NCBI GenBank assembly: GCA_017307505.1
Contig: JAFKEE010000019.1
Coordinates: 248,001 to 312,000 of the forward strand
Origin: Acidobacteriota bacterium
GTDB taxonomy: Bacteria; Acidobacteriota; Terriglobia; Bryobacterales; Bryobacteraceae
Direction: 5' to 3'
DNA: 64,000 bases
Shown here: piece after piece, positions 16,608 through 24,947 of the stretch
Numbering within the stretch: position 1 is the first letter of the stretch
Layout: the number at the start of each line of letters is the position of its first letter
Notes under the pieces: model-generated
Database searches by the model: none
The model's input: the letters and a program-made list of their open reading frames with translations, nothing else
What the model was told of the DNA's origin: nothing
Program-made: the position numbers and the translations under genes

Positions 16608-19600
16608 CTATTTCGGCAGCAGATCCCGCATCACTCGGCGAACGTCCACCTGCGGCGCAATGAACTGAACCTGGTCCAGCGACAGGCGGAACGGCTCGCC
16701 AAAGGTGTAGCTCACCGGGAACCTGAGACCGATCCGGAAATCGCTGCCCCACTCAAACGCCGCCAGACGCCAGGTCTTCGAGTAGAGCTCGATCGTCGTC
16801 AGCAGCAGATCCGCTTCCACCCGCGCAAAGGCATCGAGCTGGAATCGAAGCTTCGGCTGCGCGTAGAGCTCCGCGGCGCCCGTCACGTTGAATTTGCCGC
16901 CTTGGTACGCCAGCGTGATGGGGACGAGTAGCGCCCCTTCGAGCCCGGCCGTACCCGTTGCCTGGATCCCGCCCAGCGCTTTCACAATCAACAGACTGGC
17001 TCCGATGCCGCCGCTGACAACCAGTGACAAACCCGCCGACGCAGGCACGTATAATTCACCCGAAGCCTGGAAGCTCGCTGGATTCGCCTCTTCGCTGGGT
17101 TCGAAGGCCGCCATGATGCGCGGCCGCCGGATCTGACCCGGACCGATTCCTGCCCGCGCATTCATCGACGCGGAGATGTTCGCGATGATGCCAACGCTGC
17201 GGCTGCCAAAAGAGATGCCAAAGATCGGAATGTCGATGGACACGCCGACCAACCGGCGGTTATAGGCATACTCGGGGAAGAGGACGATGGGATCGGGCAG
17301 GCGCAGTTCGCCCTGTACCCTCGTCGTGCCATCCTCCCGGATCTGCATGCCGATCATCGCGGCCAAGCCAGGCACGATCTGGTAGGAGAGCTCGCCGCCG
17401 CCGCTCAGCCGCGATTGCGGACTCAGGCGCGCAAACAGCCGGCCCGACAGCCGGCCACGCCGGTAATCGATACTGGCGTCACCCGAGAAGGCTCCCTGCG
17501 CATACCGCAGGGTGACGTTGCCGCCTTCGAACCCGGGAATCACAAAGCCAGCGGAGCCGGTGCCGGAGAGCGCCCCGTTCGCGTAGGCAATCTGGAGCCG
17601 GGGATCGCGCAGGCCAGGAATCGTCCCGGTGGCTGCGCCGGTAATCCCGTACTGGCCTTGAGAGTTCGCGGTAAAGGTCAGGTTCGCATCGCGCAAGCCG
17701 GGAATCCGCAGCACCACGTTGCCGGTGCCGGACAGCTGTCCGTCGCCGTTCACATCCACCACCAGCCGCGCGGACTGCACGCCAGGGAACCGTAGATTGT
17801 CCTTGCCGACCGTCAGCCGCGCGCCGAAGACCCGATTGCGCACCCAGGCCTCGCCTGTGGCCTCATCGATCCCGGGGATCCGCATGCTGATGTTGCCCTG
17901 CGCGTTGAAGCCGCGCGTATTCGAGAGGGACGCTGTGATCGACCCACTGGCCATACTTCCAAAGCGGAAGCCGAATCCGCCTGTCGCCGAGAACTCGCCT
18001 TGCGTCACCGCGATCCCGAGGTTGCAGTTCTCAATCGTCAGTCCCGGTACGGGCAGCGCCTGCCGGATCCTCTCGTTGGGGATCTGCGCATTCGCGAACA
18101 GGGACTGATCGCGGATCTCCATGTTGATCTCAGCGAATCGCAACAGAGGCAGCGTTGGGCGCAGCACGCCTCGCGCGTTCAGCTGCCCGGCCCCGATGGT
18201 GGGCGTCATCGCCGCTTCGCTCAGAAACGGAAACGTCAGGCGCAGATTGTCGCTGGCGGCAGCGGCGGCCGAGAGCACCAGGTTGTTGCCCGCGCCCACT
18301 GTCAGATCGAAATCCGGAATCGTCCGATTCTTCAGCGGCAGCCGGCGCACTCGATCGGAAATGTTGGCGCTGATCACCGGAGCCGGAGTCGTGGCGGTTA
18401 CGCGCTTCAGCTCCAAACCACCCACCGCGTACTGGTGATCGGGATTGATGGTGAAGGGGGCGGCGGTCTCGGTCCGGCGGCCATAGCCGATCACAATCGG
18501 ATTGCCGCCCGCATTCACATTCAGGGTCGAAGCGTAGTCGGCGCTCTGCGCGATGCCGCTCCACGGGTAAGGATTCGGATCCGCCGCCAGGCAGGGATCC
18601 GCACTCGGCGGATCGTCACTCTTCTCGACGGCACGCGAGAACTGGATGTACGAGCGCTCCAGGTTCGTCGGCGTATTGCCGAAGTAATGCTGGAACATCG
18701 GTGTGATCTGCTGCGAGTTCAGCGAACTGCCGGCCGTCTGGTTGCGGCCGCGGCTGAGGATGCGCAGATTGTTGGGATCGTCTCCACCGCCTACCTGCAG
18801 CTCGATAATGTGATCCGGCGAACACGTGTGCCGGTAGTCCGGGCTGGTGCTGTTCAACACCGTCTGGCCGGCCGCTCCGCGAGAGCGCGCCCAGCGGTCC
18901 CAAAGATGATCCGTATTGCCGACGCGACCGGAGTGCGTAGCCCGCAGGGCTCCGCGCCGGGCCGCATTGTCATAGGCCTGGGTGATGCGCGTGAAATCCG
19001 CTGCATCCTTGCATTTGGAACCGTAGACTTTCAACGGTTCTTCCGGGGGCAACACGATCCGCTCGCCGCCGGTGCTCCCAATGGCCTCGCGCAGTGTGGG
19101 CGTGGCGTATCTCTGGACGAGGGCTCCTGCGGTAGGCGCCGCGCTGATAGGGCCGGCGCTCATGCCGCTGGTCACCAGGTCCGCCACACGGTCCGCTTCC
19201 TGCTCCGCCGCGCTGTGGACTTCGCCGACTTCCATTCGAGGCTGGACCGTCGCCGCATGGCCGCCCTGCTGCACCGTGTGCGCCAGCTCGTGAGCCAGCA
19301 AGCGCTGCCCCGTTGGCGTCTGCGGAGCATACTGCCCGGACGCAAAGAAAATACTGTTGCCCACCGTGAACGCCTGCGCGCCGATCTGCCGGGCCAGCCC
19401 GTCCGCCTGGCCGTCGGCATGCACCCGCACCCCGGAGAAGTCGCGCCCACCGAAGCGTGGTTCCAACGACGCCCTCGTGGTGGCCGGCAGCGCCTGGCCT
19501 CCGCTGCTCATGGCCGACTGGATCTGGCTCGCCGCCGCCGGCGCCAATGTAGCCCGACCCGCCGCGCCGGGCGCAGCCTGCCTCTGGATGACCTGCTTCT

Positions 19601-19694
19601 CTTTCTCCTTGCAGGAATCGCACCCGCCGCCGCACTCGCACTTGCGCTGCAGGGTACCCGGTTTCACCGCGAGGAACTGGCTTTGCGGATTCAT
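16608..19694 (-). CDS. eCIS-associated DUF4157 protein with HELAH site and HNH-like motif (candidate payload)
   Basis: This 1028-residue protein belongs to the DUF4157 (eCIS core) class, often found as or fused to eCIS cargo. Residues 17-30 hold a cysteine cluster (C19, C21, C25, C28). Residues 75-145 form the DUF4157 domain, with FGGRDFSGVRVHAD and the zinc-peptidase-like site HELAH at 135-139. Residues 290-320 contain DHIIELQVGG and NQTAG, spaced like an HNH nuclease (H295, N309, N318). From about 500 to 850 the chain is made of short G-rich beta repeats (IPGLRD, IPGFEGG). The ATG at 19694 overlaps the ATPase stop (ATGA); the open frame further upstream lies inside that gene. Whether either catalytic site works, or whether the protein is structural, cannot be told from sequence. 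Confidence 0.8.
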   Translation of the reverse strand: MNPQSQFLAVKPGTLQRKCECGGGCDSCKEKEKQVIQRQAAPGAAGRATLAPAAASQIQSAMSSGGQALPATTRASLEPRFGGRDFSGVRVHADGQADGLARQIGAQAFTVGNSIFFASGQYAPQTPTGQRLLAHELAHTVQQGGHAATVQPRMEVGEVHSAAEQEADRVADLVTSGMSAGPISAAPTAGALVQRYATPTLREAIGSTGGERIVLPPEEPLKVYGSKCKDAADFTRITQAYDNAARRGALRATHSGRVGNTDHLWDRWARSRGAAGQTVLNSTSPDYRHTCSPDHIIELQVGGGDDPNNLRILSRGRNQTAGSSLNSQQITPMFQHYFGNTPTNLERSYIQFSRAVEKSDDPPSADPCLAADPNPYPWSGIAQSADYASTLNVNAGGNPIVIGYGRRTETAAPFTINPDHQYAVGGLELKRVTATTPAPVISANISDRVRRLPLKNRTIPDFDLTVGAGNNLVLSAAAAASDNLRLTFPFLSEAAMTPTIGAGQLNARGVLRPTLPLLRFAEINMEIRDQSLFANAQIPNERIRQALPVPGLTIENCNLGIAVTQGEFSATGGFGFRFGSMASGSITASLSNTRGFNAQGNISMRIPGIDEATGEAWVRNRVFGARLTVGKDNLRFPGVQSARLVVDVNGDGQLSGTGNVVLRIPGLRDANLTFTANSQGQYGITGAATGTIPGLRDPRLQIAYANGALSGTGSAGFVIPGFEGGNVTLRYAQGAFSGDASIDYRRGRLSGRLFARLSPQSRLSGGGELSYQIVPGLAAMIGMQIREDGTTRVQGELRLPDPIVLFPEYAYNRRLVGVSIDIPIFGISFGSRSVGIIANISASMNARAGIGPGQIRRPRIMAAFEPSEEANPASFQASGELYVPASAGLSLVVSGGIGASLLIVKALGGIQATGTAGLEGALLVPITLAYQGGKFNVTGAAELYAQPKLRFQLDAFARVEADLLLTTIELYSKTWRLAAFEWGSDFRIGLRFPVSYTFGEPFRLSLDQVQFIAPQVDVRRVMRDLLPK

Positions 19695-21589
19695 GCCGGA
19701 GCCCCCCGCCGCTCGATCTCGGACTCCGCAAATGTCGCCGGTTTCCCCAGCTTCTCCAACTCCCGCCGCGCGGCTTTGGCGATCATTGCAGCTGTCACCA
19801 CACCGCCATCCGCAGCCGCCATGTAGCTCGCCGCCAGCGCGATGTTCTTGATGCTCGCCCCCGTGACCGCCAGCCGGTCTGCCAGCGAGTCGAGATCCAC
19901 ACCTTGCATGCGAATCGCAGCCGGCAGGCTGGCCCGCCACAATTCCTTGCGCAACCCCCGATCGGGAGCCGGGAAGTCCACCACGAAGCGGAACCGGCGC
20001 AAGAAGGCCTCATCGATGGCATCACGCCGGTTGGTCGCCAGCAGGAGCACCGCGTGGTCAGCCTCTTCCACCAGTTGCAGCAAGTAGCTCACCTGAATGT
20101 TGGCGAACCGGTCGTGGCTGTCCTTCACTTCGGTGCGCTTGCCAAAAAATGCGTCTGCTTCGTCGAACAACAGCACGGAGCGAGACCGCTCGCACTCCTG
20201 CACCGCCTCGCGCAGGATCTTCTCCGTCTCGCCGATGTATTTGCTCACCGTGCGGGGAATGCTGATCCGGTACAATTCCCGACCGAGGTGCGCCGCGATT
20301 ACTTCGGCGGACATCGTCTTGCCTGTACCGCTGGGCCCCGCGAACAGGGCGCAGACGCCGCGGCCGCGGGGCATTTTTCGCCCGAAGCCGTAGGTCTCCA
20401 TCACCTTCTCGCGTTGCTCCACCTGCTGGCAGAGCTCGTGGAGCTTGCCCAGCGTCTCGGCAGGCAGAATCAGGTCAGACCATCCATTCACGAGCGTGAC
20501 GGGGTCGGCAAATTCCGCCATGCGATGCCGGGCATGCGACGCACACGCCTGCAGCGCGTCACTGTCGGCCAAGGCGCGGCCATGGGCCCAGGCGGCAGTG
20601 GCCGCTGTCTGGCGACACTCCAGAATTTCCGAAGGCGAGAGGTGATACTGCCGCGACAGGTACTCGGCCGCGCCTGCGAAATCCGCGGCCCAAAGCTGCC
20701 GTTGTTCCGGTGCCCCGGGCTGGGGCACTTCCACTTCCAGCCACTCCGCCCCTGAGACTTCCAGGGGTTTGCTGAGCTTCTCCTTGCGGACGAGAAACGT
20801 AATAGCCCCGGAATCCCGCAAAAGCCGGATCCAGGCTGCGTCGGGTTCGGCCGGCACCCGCAGCAGAAGAGCCGATTGGGTCAGCAATCCTTCGCGTGCC
20901 AAGGCCACGGCGGTGGACCCTGCCAGCATCGCCGCGTCGGCGCACAGCAGGGGCAACCCTATCCCCGCAACAGCCTGTGCTGCGAAGGCTTCGAGGTCGG
21001 CCGCCATAGAGCCGTACAGGTGGACAAATAACGGCCCATTCACAGCCGCCAACCTGGGTGCCAGCCAGTTGCCCGTCGCAGCCGGAGGGATGATGCGCAG
21101 CATCGGGGCGATGCGTTCATCGGGCAGCGTGCGGCCCAGCAAGGCGTCAGCCACGCGCCGGTCCACGCGCAGGCTGCGATCCGGCAGCGGCAGCCCCGCA
21201 TCTTCCAGGTGCAGGAGCTCAAATCGAAGCAGGTTTCCATCGGTTCGTAGCGAGTCCCGGGACGATAGCCACTCCTGCCGGTCGCGGCAGAACAGGCGCC
21301 AGGCCAGGCTCACCTGCGGCCAGCGGGAACTCACACCCTGCGCCTGCGCAATCAGGGTCCCGAAGGCTTCGTCGATCTCCGGTGCCGCCGCCAGCAGCAA
21401 CGCGTGGCGCTCGAAACTGTTCAGCCGGAACATCGCGCAGATCCGATGAAATGCGACGCCCGCCGGCTGCTGAGACAAGAACTCCAGCGCCTCACCCGCG
21501 GGCGCGGGCTCCCCCTCCAGCCGCTGCCGCAACCAGCCCAGCGCTGCATCCAGGAACGCTTCGTTGGTGTCGAGAAGCACTGCCATCAC
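19691..21589 (-). CDS. eCIS AAA+ ATPase (Afp15/Pvc15-like)
   Basis: This is a 632-residue cytoplasmic ATPase of the type present in almost all eCIS loci, thought to act in assembly or payload loading. The C-terminal half is a clear AAA+ domain: Walker A GPSGTGKT near residue 417, Walker B SVLLFDEADAFFGKRTEV, sensor 1 LLATNRRDAIDEAFLRRFRF with arginine fingers, and a sensor-2 helix region. The N-terminal 380 residues hold a divergent winged-helix/ATPase-like region as in Pvc15. It is coupled to the genes on either side (ATGA overlap with both DUF4255 and DUF4157 genes). Confidence 0.92.
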   Translation of the reverse strand: MMAVLLDTNEAFLDAALGWLRQRLEGEPAPAGEALEFLSQQPAGVAFHRICAMFRLNSFERHALLLAAAPEIDEAFGTLIAQAQGVSSRWPQVSLAWRLFCRDRQEWLSSRDSLRTDGNLLRFELLHLEDAGLPLPDRSLRVDRRVADALLGRTLPDERIAPMLRIIPPAATGNWLAPRLAAVNGPLFVHLYGSMAADLEAFAAQAVAGIGLPLLCADAAMLAGSTAVALAREGLLTQSALLLRVPAEPDAAWIRLLRDSGAITFLVRKEKLSKPLEVSGAEWLEVEVPQPGAPEQRQLWAADFAGAAEYLSRQYHLSPSEILECRQTAATAAWAHGRALADSDALQACASHARHRMAEFADPVTLVNGWSDLILPAETLGKLHELCQQVEQREKVMETYGFGRKMPRGRGVCALFAGPSGTGKTMSAEVIAAHLGRELYRISIPRTVSKYIGETEKILREAVQECERSRSVLLFDEADAFFGKRTEVKDSHDRFANIQVSYLLQLVEEADHAVLLLATNRRDAIDEAFLRRFRFVVDFPAPDRGLRKELWRASLPAAIRMQGVDLDSLADRLAVTGASIKNIALAASYMAAADGGVVTAAMIAKAARRELEKLGKPATFAESEIERRGAPA

Positions 21590-22878
21590 GTCACCGTAAA
21601 CACGAGATTCGGATTCGGCTCAGGAGCGCCGGTCGTCGCATTGGGCCGCCACGTCCGGCTCTCTACTCCGTTGGCCACGACGCGCACGGGCAGCGTCTGG
21701 CCCGTCTTCGGCAGGTTGGCCGCATTGGGGTCGGGTGTATTCAGCTTCACGGTCAACTTGGCGGGCAACGCCGTGAAGGTGATGTCCGCCTTCGGAATGA
21801 CATACGAACCGAAGAGCACCACGGGCACCAGCGGACTCCCGGTGCCAACAGCCGCCGGATCCGCACCCAGCAGCTTGCCCGTGATGTCCAAGGTCACTGA
21901 GCCGTCGAACTTGCCCGATGCCACGGTGATTGCGTCCACCCCCGGAGCCAGGTTCAACGTGAGCTGATTCGATGCCAGTTCGTGTCCCGTGAACGGCGAC
22001 ACGCGGGCCTCCACCTTCTTCGGTCCCGGCCGGAACTTCGTAGCGTCATTTGGAATCTGGAAGGTCAGCCCGGCTGGCGTTTTGGTGATCGTCATCAGCT
22101 CCGGCGCGGCGGGGAAGCCGGAGTTCACGCCATCGCTCACGTACACCGCAATGGTCGGATCGTTGAGCTTTTCCCCGGCCAGCCTGATGGTCTCCAGCGG
22201 CAGAACGGTCAAGGGGTCAAGACTCTCCAGGTAGGGCGCGGCGGAAGCCGACGGCGAGACGGCGATGACCGGCGTCAGTACAGGCAGGGCGGTCACCTTC
22301 GGCTTCGAAGGTTCGATCCGGATCACCGATACCTGATACGCCACGGACCGCTGGTAATCCTCCCGGAACGCGGTCCAGAGCTTGGTGATGTCATCAATAT
22401 CGAACTGCCGCGGCGTGATTCGCAGCGGCTCGTACTCGTTCTTGAGCCCCTCATCCAGCACCACTCCGCCGCCGTGCAACTTGGGAGTCTTCGACGTAAT
22501 AATTGGCTCGTCGTGCAGGACGCGCATCGCGTCCGCAAGGATCTCCTGTGCGTCGAGCTCCGGCAGGCTGTCGGCGGGCGTGCCCGATGGGGCGCCCGGA
22601 TCCGTCAGGTTGCCGCCGCTGTAGCTGGTGATGAGGTAGCCCAGCTCCAGCGCCAGTGGTGCGAAGCCGTCCGGCGCCGGAGGCTTGCGCGGGTCCTGCT
22701 CGTTGCGAAGATACGGAGTCTCTTTGACGTGGTAGAGGAAGATGTTCAGCCGCGGCGAAGCGGGGGTGGGCTTGGGCATGCCAAACGTAAAGACCACGTC
22801 CGCACGCCGCTCCATGCGGTCGGCGAGCAGCCGGGCCAGGGTCAATGTCACGCGTTGGATGCCGTTGATGCCCGCCAT
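21586..22878 (-). CDS. eCIS DUF4255/Pvc16-like tail terminator with extra C-terminal domains
   Basis: The N-terminal 190 residues match DUF4255 (Pvc16_N), the tail-terminator protein that caps the distal end of sheath and tube in Afp16/PVC particles. Supporting stretches are SPRLNIFLYHVKETPYLRN, PLALELGYLITSY, LGYLIT followed by DAQEILADAMRVLHD, and LTKLWTAFREDYQRSVAYQVSVIRI-type spacing. The protein is 430 residues, longer than the simple terminators: residues 215-430 look like two Ig/TIG-like beta domains (LPLETIRLAGEKLNDPTIAVYVSDG). The extension might decorate the terminal cap. It starts 3 bases after the proline-rich gene. Confidence 0.88.
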   Translation of the reverse strand: MAGINGIQRVTLTLARLLADRMERRADVVFTFGMPKPTPASPRLNIFLYHVKETPYLRNEQDPRKPPAPDGFAPLALELGYLITSYSGGNLTDPGAPSGTPADSLPELDAQEILADAMRVLHDEPIITSKTPKLHGGGVVLDEGLKNEYEPLRITPRQFDIDDITKLWTAFREDYQRSVAYQVSVIRIEPSKPKVTALPVLTPVIAVSPSASAAPYLESLDPLTVLPLETIRLAGEKLNDPTIAVYVSDGVNSGFPAAPELMTITKTPAGLTFQIPNDATKFRPGPKKVEARVSPFTGHELASNQLTLNLAPGVDAITVASGKFDGSVTLDITGKLLGADPAAVGTGSPLVPVVLFGSYVIPKADITFTALPAKLTVKLNTPDPNAANLPKTGQTLPVRVVANGVESRTWRPNATTGAPEPNPNLVFTVT

Positions 22879-22881
22879 GGT

Positions 22882-23652
22882 TTACCTCGACACGGTCCGG
22901 GCCAGGATGTAGTCTGCGAAGCCGCCAGGTGCGGGTGAGGCGACCGGTGCCGGTGGAGGCGCTGGAGGATTCTCCACTCGAACGGTGACTTGGTCGATGC
23001 GCACCTCCAGTTTTTCCGGAGGGCTGGCCGTCCGGGGCAACGCCACGCCGCGCACTCGCTCACGAACGATCCGTGTCACCGTCCTCTCCACTTCCCTGCG
23101 TGCTTCAGGAGGCAGTGGAACCGAGGCCTTTGGCAGCTCCACATGAACAGGTATTTGTGTGAAGTCCGTTCGGGCGGGAGCAACGGGCTGCGGCGCGGGC
23201 GTCATCTCGAGCGACGATCCCTCCTCCACTTCGACGCGGTCCTCCGGAGCCATCTGCTCCCTCGGCAACTCTGACCTTCGCTCCACTTCACGCACCACGG
23301 TCCGCTCTTCCACCCGATGCTTCTCCCTGATCTGGACGGACGAAACCACCCGCTCCGGCAGGGCCGCTGGAGGCTGCCCCGCAGTCACGATGCGCTGCAC
23401 GTAGACCTGCGGCGCCGGCTGAGCCAGTTGCGCGGACTGCGCCTCCTCGGGCGGCCGGCTGGCGACAGTGCGCTCTCTCGGAACTTCGGGGATTGAGGGT
23501 GTCCGGGTCTGCTCCGTCTGCTGCCCTAATCCGGGTGCCGGTGCGGCCGCCGGCCAGCGTGAAACGCGCCTTGCGGTTCCACGCAACTGCCCCGCCCTGC
23601 TCCCGAGCGGAGCCTGTGCGTGTCCGATTGCTTTGGCCAGGTATCCTTTCAC
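22882..23652 (-). CDS. Proline/glutamate-rich eCIS locus protein of unknown function
   Basis: I do not recognise this 256-residue protein. The first 20 residues could form a short amphipathic helix (MKGYLAKAIGHAQAPLG). The rest is low-complexity, rich in P, E, R and V, with charged blocks such as EKHRVEERTVVREVERR and PPEARREVERTVTRIVRERVRG, then KLEVRIDQVTVRVENPPAPP and a last hydrophobic GGFADYILARTVSR. It looks largely disordered with short amphipathic segments. Its place between the zinc-ribbon protein and the tail terminator, in a tightly packed operon, argues for a real role in particle assembly, such as a scaffold or linker. It is far too short and proline-rich to be an ordinary tape measure. 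Confidence 0.75.
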   Translation of the reverse strand: MKGYLAKAIGHAQAPLGSRAGQLRGTARRVSRWPAAAPAPGLGQQTEQTRTPSIPEVPRERTVASRPPEEAQSAQLAQPAPQVYVQRIVTAGQPPAALPERVVSSVQIREKHRVEERTVVREVERRSELPREQMAPEDRVEVEEGSSLEMTPAPQPVAPARTDFTQIPVHVELPKASVPLPPEARREVERTVTRIVRERVRGVALPRTASPPEKLEVRIDQVTVRVENPPAPPPAPVASPAPGGFADYILARTVSR

Positions 23653-23658
23653 GGCAGG

Positions 23659-24444
23659 TCACGCCTCCACAGGCTCTTCCACGTCACAGAAGTCCAGATA
23701 CACCGCACGACGCGACTCCGGGATGCTGAGGATTTCGTCCTCGCTCCAGTGATAGTTCCGCGCCAGGGTATGGACGTCCGCCATCAGCCGTCGCACCCGG
23801 CTTCGCAGCCAGCCTACCCACGACAGCTTTAGATCGAACTCGGCCTGCAGCATCTGCCCGCACCCCGCGCAGGGGCCAACCAGCACGATCTCGCCCAGCG
23901 GGTCGTGCGCCGCAAGCGCCTCCTCCACCACGTCCACCCACGGTGCAGCTTCCTCCCTCGAACTACCCAGACAGAGCGCTGCCACGTCCGTACTGTCCGC
24001 GGCCTTCTCCAACATCTCCGCGGAAGGCAGCCGGCAATTTCGCGTCCAGGCGCCAAGTTGCACCTCGACGCCCTCCACACGGGGCGGCAGCTCAATCATC
24101 GACAGATCCATTTCGAACTCAGACCCTTCCCCGCAAGCCTCACAATGCGCTTCCGCCCGGGCCGGGCCGCCCCCGTCCAGCAGCCACACCGCCCGGATCA
24201 TGGCGTGACGGTCCGCCAGCCCCAGCGAGTGCAGCTCGCTCCAGACGAGTTGCGGTGACGCGATGGCAAGCAGACTGGTCACGACATGCTCCAGCGGTTG
24301 TCCAAAATCGACGTTCCAGATTGCGCGGACGTTTGCGGCGATGCCTTGCACGCCCACCTGGCACGGACCGGTGTCCGGCCGCCCTGGCGAAGGCAGATCG
24401 ATCAGGGCCTCACTTTTCCGTGGGCTCGGTGACGTTGGTGTCAC
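23659..24444 (-). CDS. eCIS zinc-ribbon baseplate-assembly protein (T4 gp26/gp51-like family)
   Basis: This 261-residue protein resembles the T4_baseplate-type proteins of eCIS loci, which are thought to act in hub assembly. Two CxxC pairs (CEACGEG near residue 105 and CAGCGQ near residue 200) could form a split zinc ribbon. The end, DVHTLARNYHWSEDEILSIPESRR followed by VYLDF, is the family's C-terminal signature. The GTG at 24444 is chosen: it has a GAGGG 8 bases upstream and overlaps the tube gene by 35 bases. ATGs at 24504 and 24498 have no ribosome-binding site and would add arginine/serine-rich residues that look like out-of-frame tube sequence. Confidence 0.75.
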   Translation of the reverse strand: MTPTSPSPRKSEALIDLPSPGRPDTGPCQVGVQGIAANVRAIWNVDFGQPLEHVVTSLLAIASPQLVWSELHSLGLADRHAMIRAVWLLDGGGPARAEAHCEACGEGSEFEMDLSMIELPPRVEGVEVQLGAWTRNCRLPSAEMLEKAADSTDVAALCLGSSREEAAPWVDVVEEALAAHDPLGEIVLVGPCAGCGQMLQAEFDLKLSWVGWLRSRVRRLMADVHTLARNYHWSEDEILSIPESRRAVYLDFCDVEEPVEA

Positions 24445-24925
24445 GTTCCCAACCCTCGCACTCGATCTTGATCGACTCGATCGCCACGGCGTTCGCATTG
24501 GCATCGAGTTCCGGCAGGGCCTGGTATTCGCTCACCCAGCAGCGAAAGATGTTGTACGAAATCGCCTTCTGCCCTGCCTCGTTGAAGACGTCCAGGATCA
24601 GGTTCTTTCTGAAACTCTTCAATGCGATTTCAGCGCCGAAGGCCGCGCCGTGGAGGAATGCCAGATTCGCCCAGTTCTCGAAGTCGGTGTCGTGAGTCAC
24701 ACCCCGGGATAACGTGATGGCATCGTAGTCGGTGCGGCCCGGAGCCTTGTGCGGATTGTTGGGATCGCCGCCTTCTCTGTGCTTCACCACTTCGGTAGTT
24801 CGCTTCAGCGGAGTCATCTTGGACAGCCCCGCAATGTAATCGGCGCCGTCTTCGAACTTGAGGCGGAACTTGAAATTCTTATACGGGTCTCGGCGCGTTG
24901 CCTTGTTGACGACAAAGGATGGCAT
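24410..24925 (-). CDS. eCIS inner tube protein (gp19/Hcp-like)
   Basis: This is a 171-residue inner-tube subunit of the T4 gp19/Afp1/Hcp fold, which stacks as hexamers inside the sheath. It shows the standard family pattern: DPYKNFKFRLKFEDGADYIAGLSK, then TTEVVKHREGGDPNNPHKAPG and YDAITLSRGVTHDTDFENWAN, and the C-terminal YNIFRCWVSEYQALPELDANANAVAIESIKIECEGWERD-type stretch. Only one tube gene is present, whereas Afp and PVC carry two or three. It lies 22 bases downstream of the sheath gene, as in nearly all contractile systems. Confidence 0.95.
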   Translation of the reverse strand: MPSFVVNKATRRDPYKNFKFRLKFEDGADYIAGLSKMTPLKRTTEVVKHREGGDPNNPHKAPGRTDYDAITLSRGVTHDTDFENWANLAFLHGAAFGAEIALKSFRKNLILDVFNEAGQKAISYNIFRCWVSEYQALPELDANANAVAIESIKIECEGWERDTNVTEPTEK

Positions 24926-24947
24926 GGTGTCTCAACTCCTTCCCGAA

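Noticed and set aside
18000-19826. A 608-codon plus-strand open frame opposite the DUF4157 gene
   Set aside because: It is very arginine- and glutamine-rich with no domain, and the minus strand carries the DUF4157 motifs in a coupled operon.
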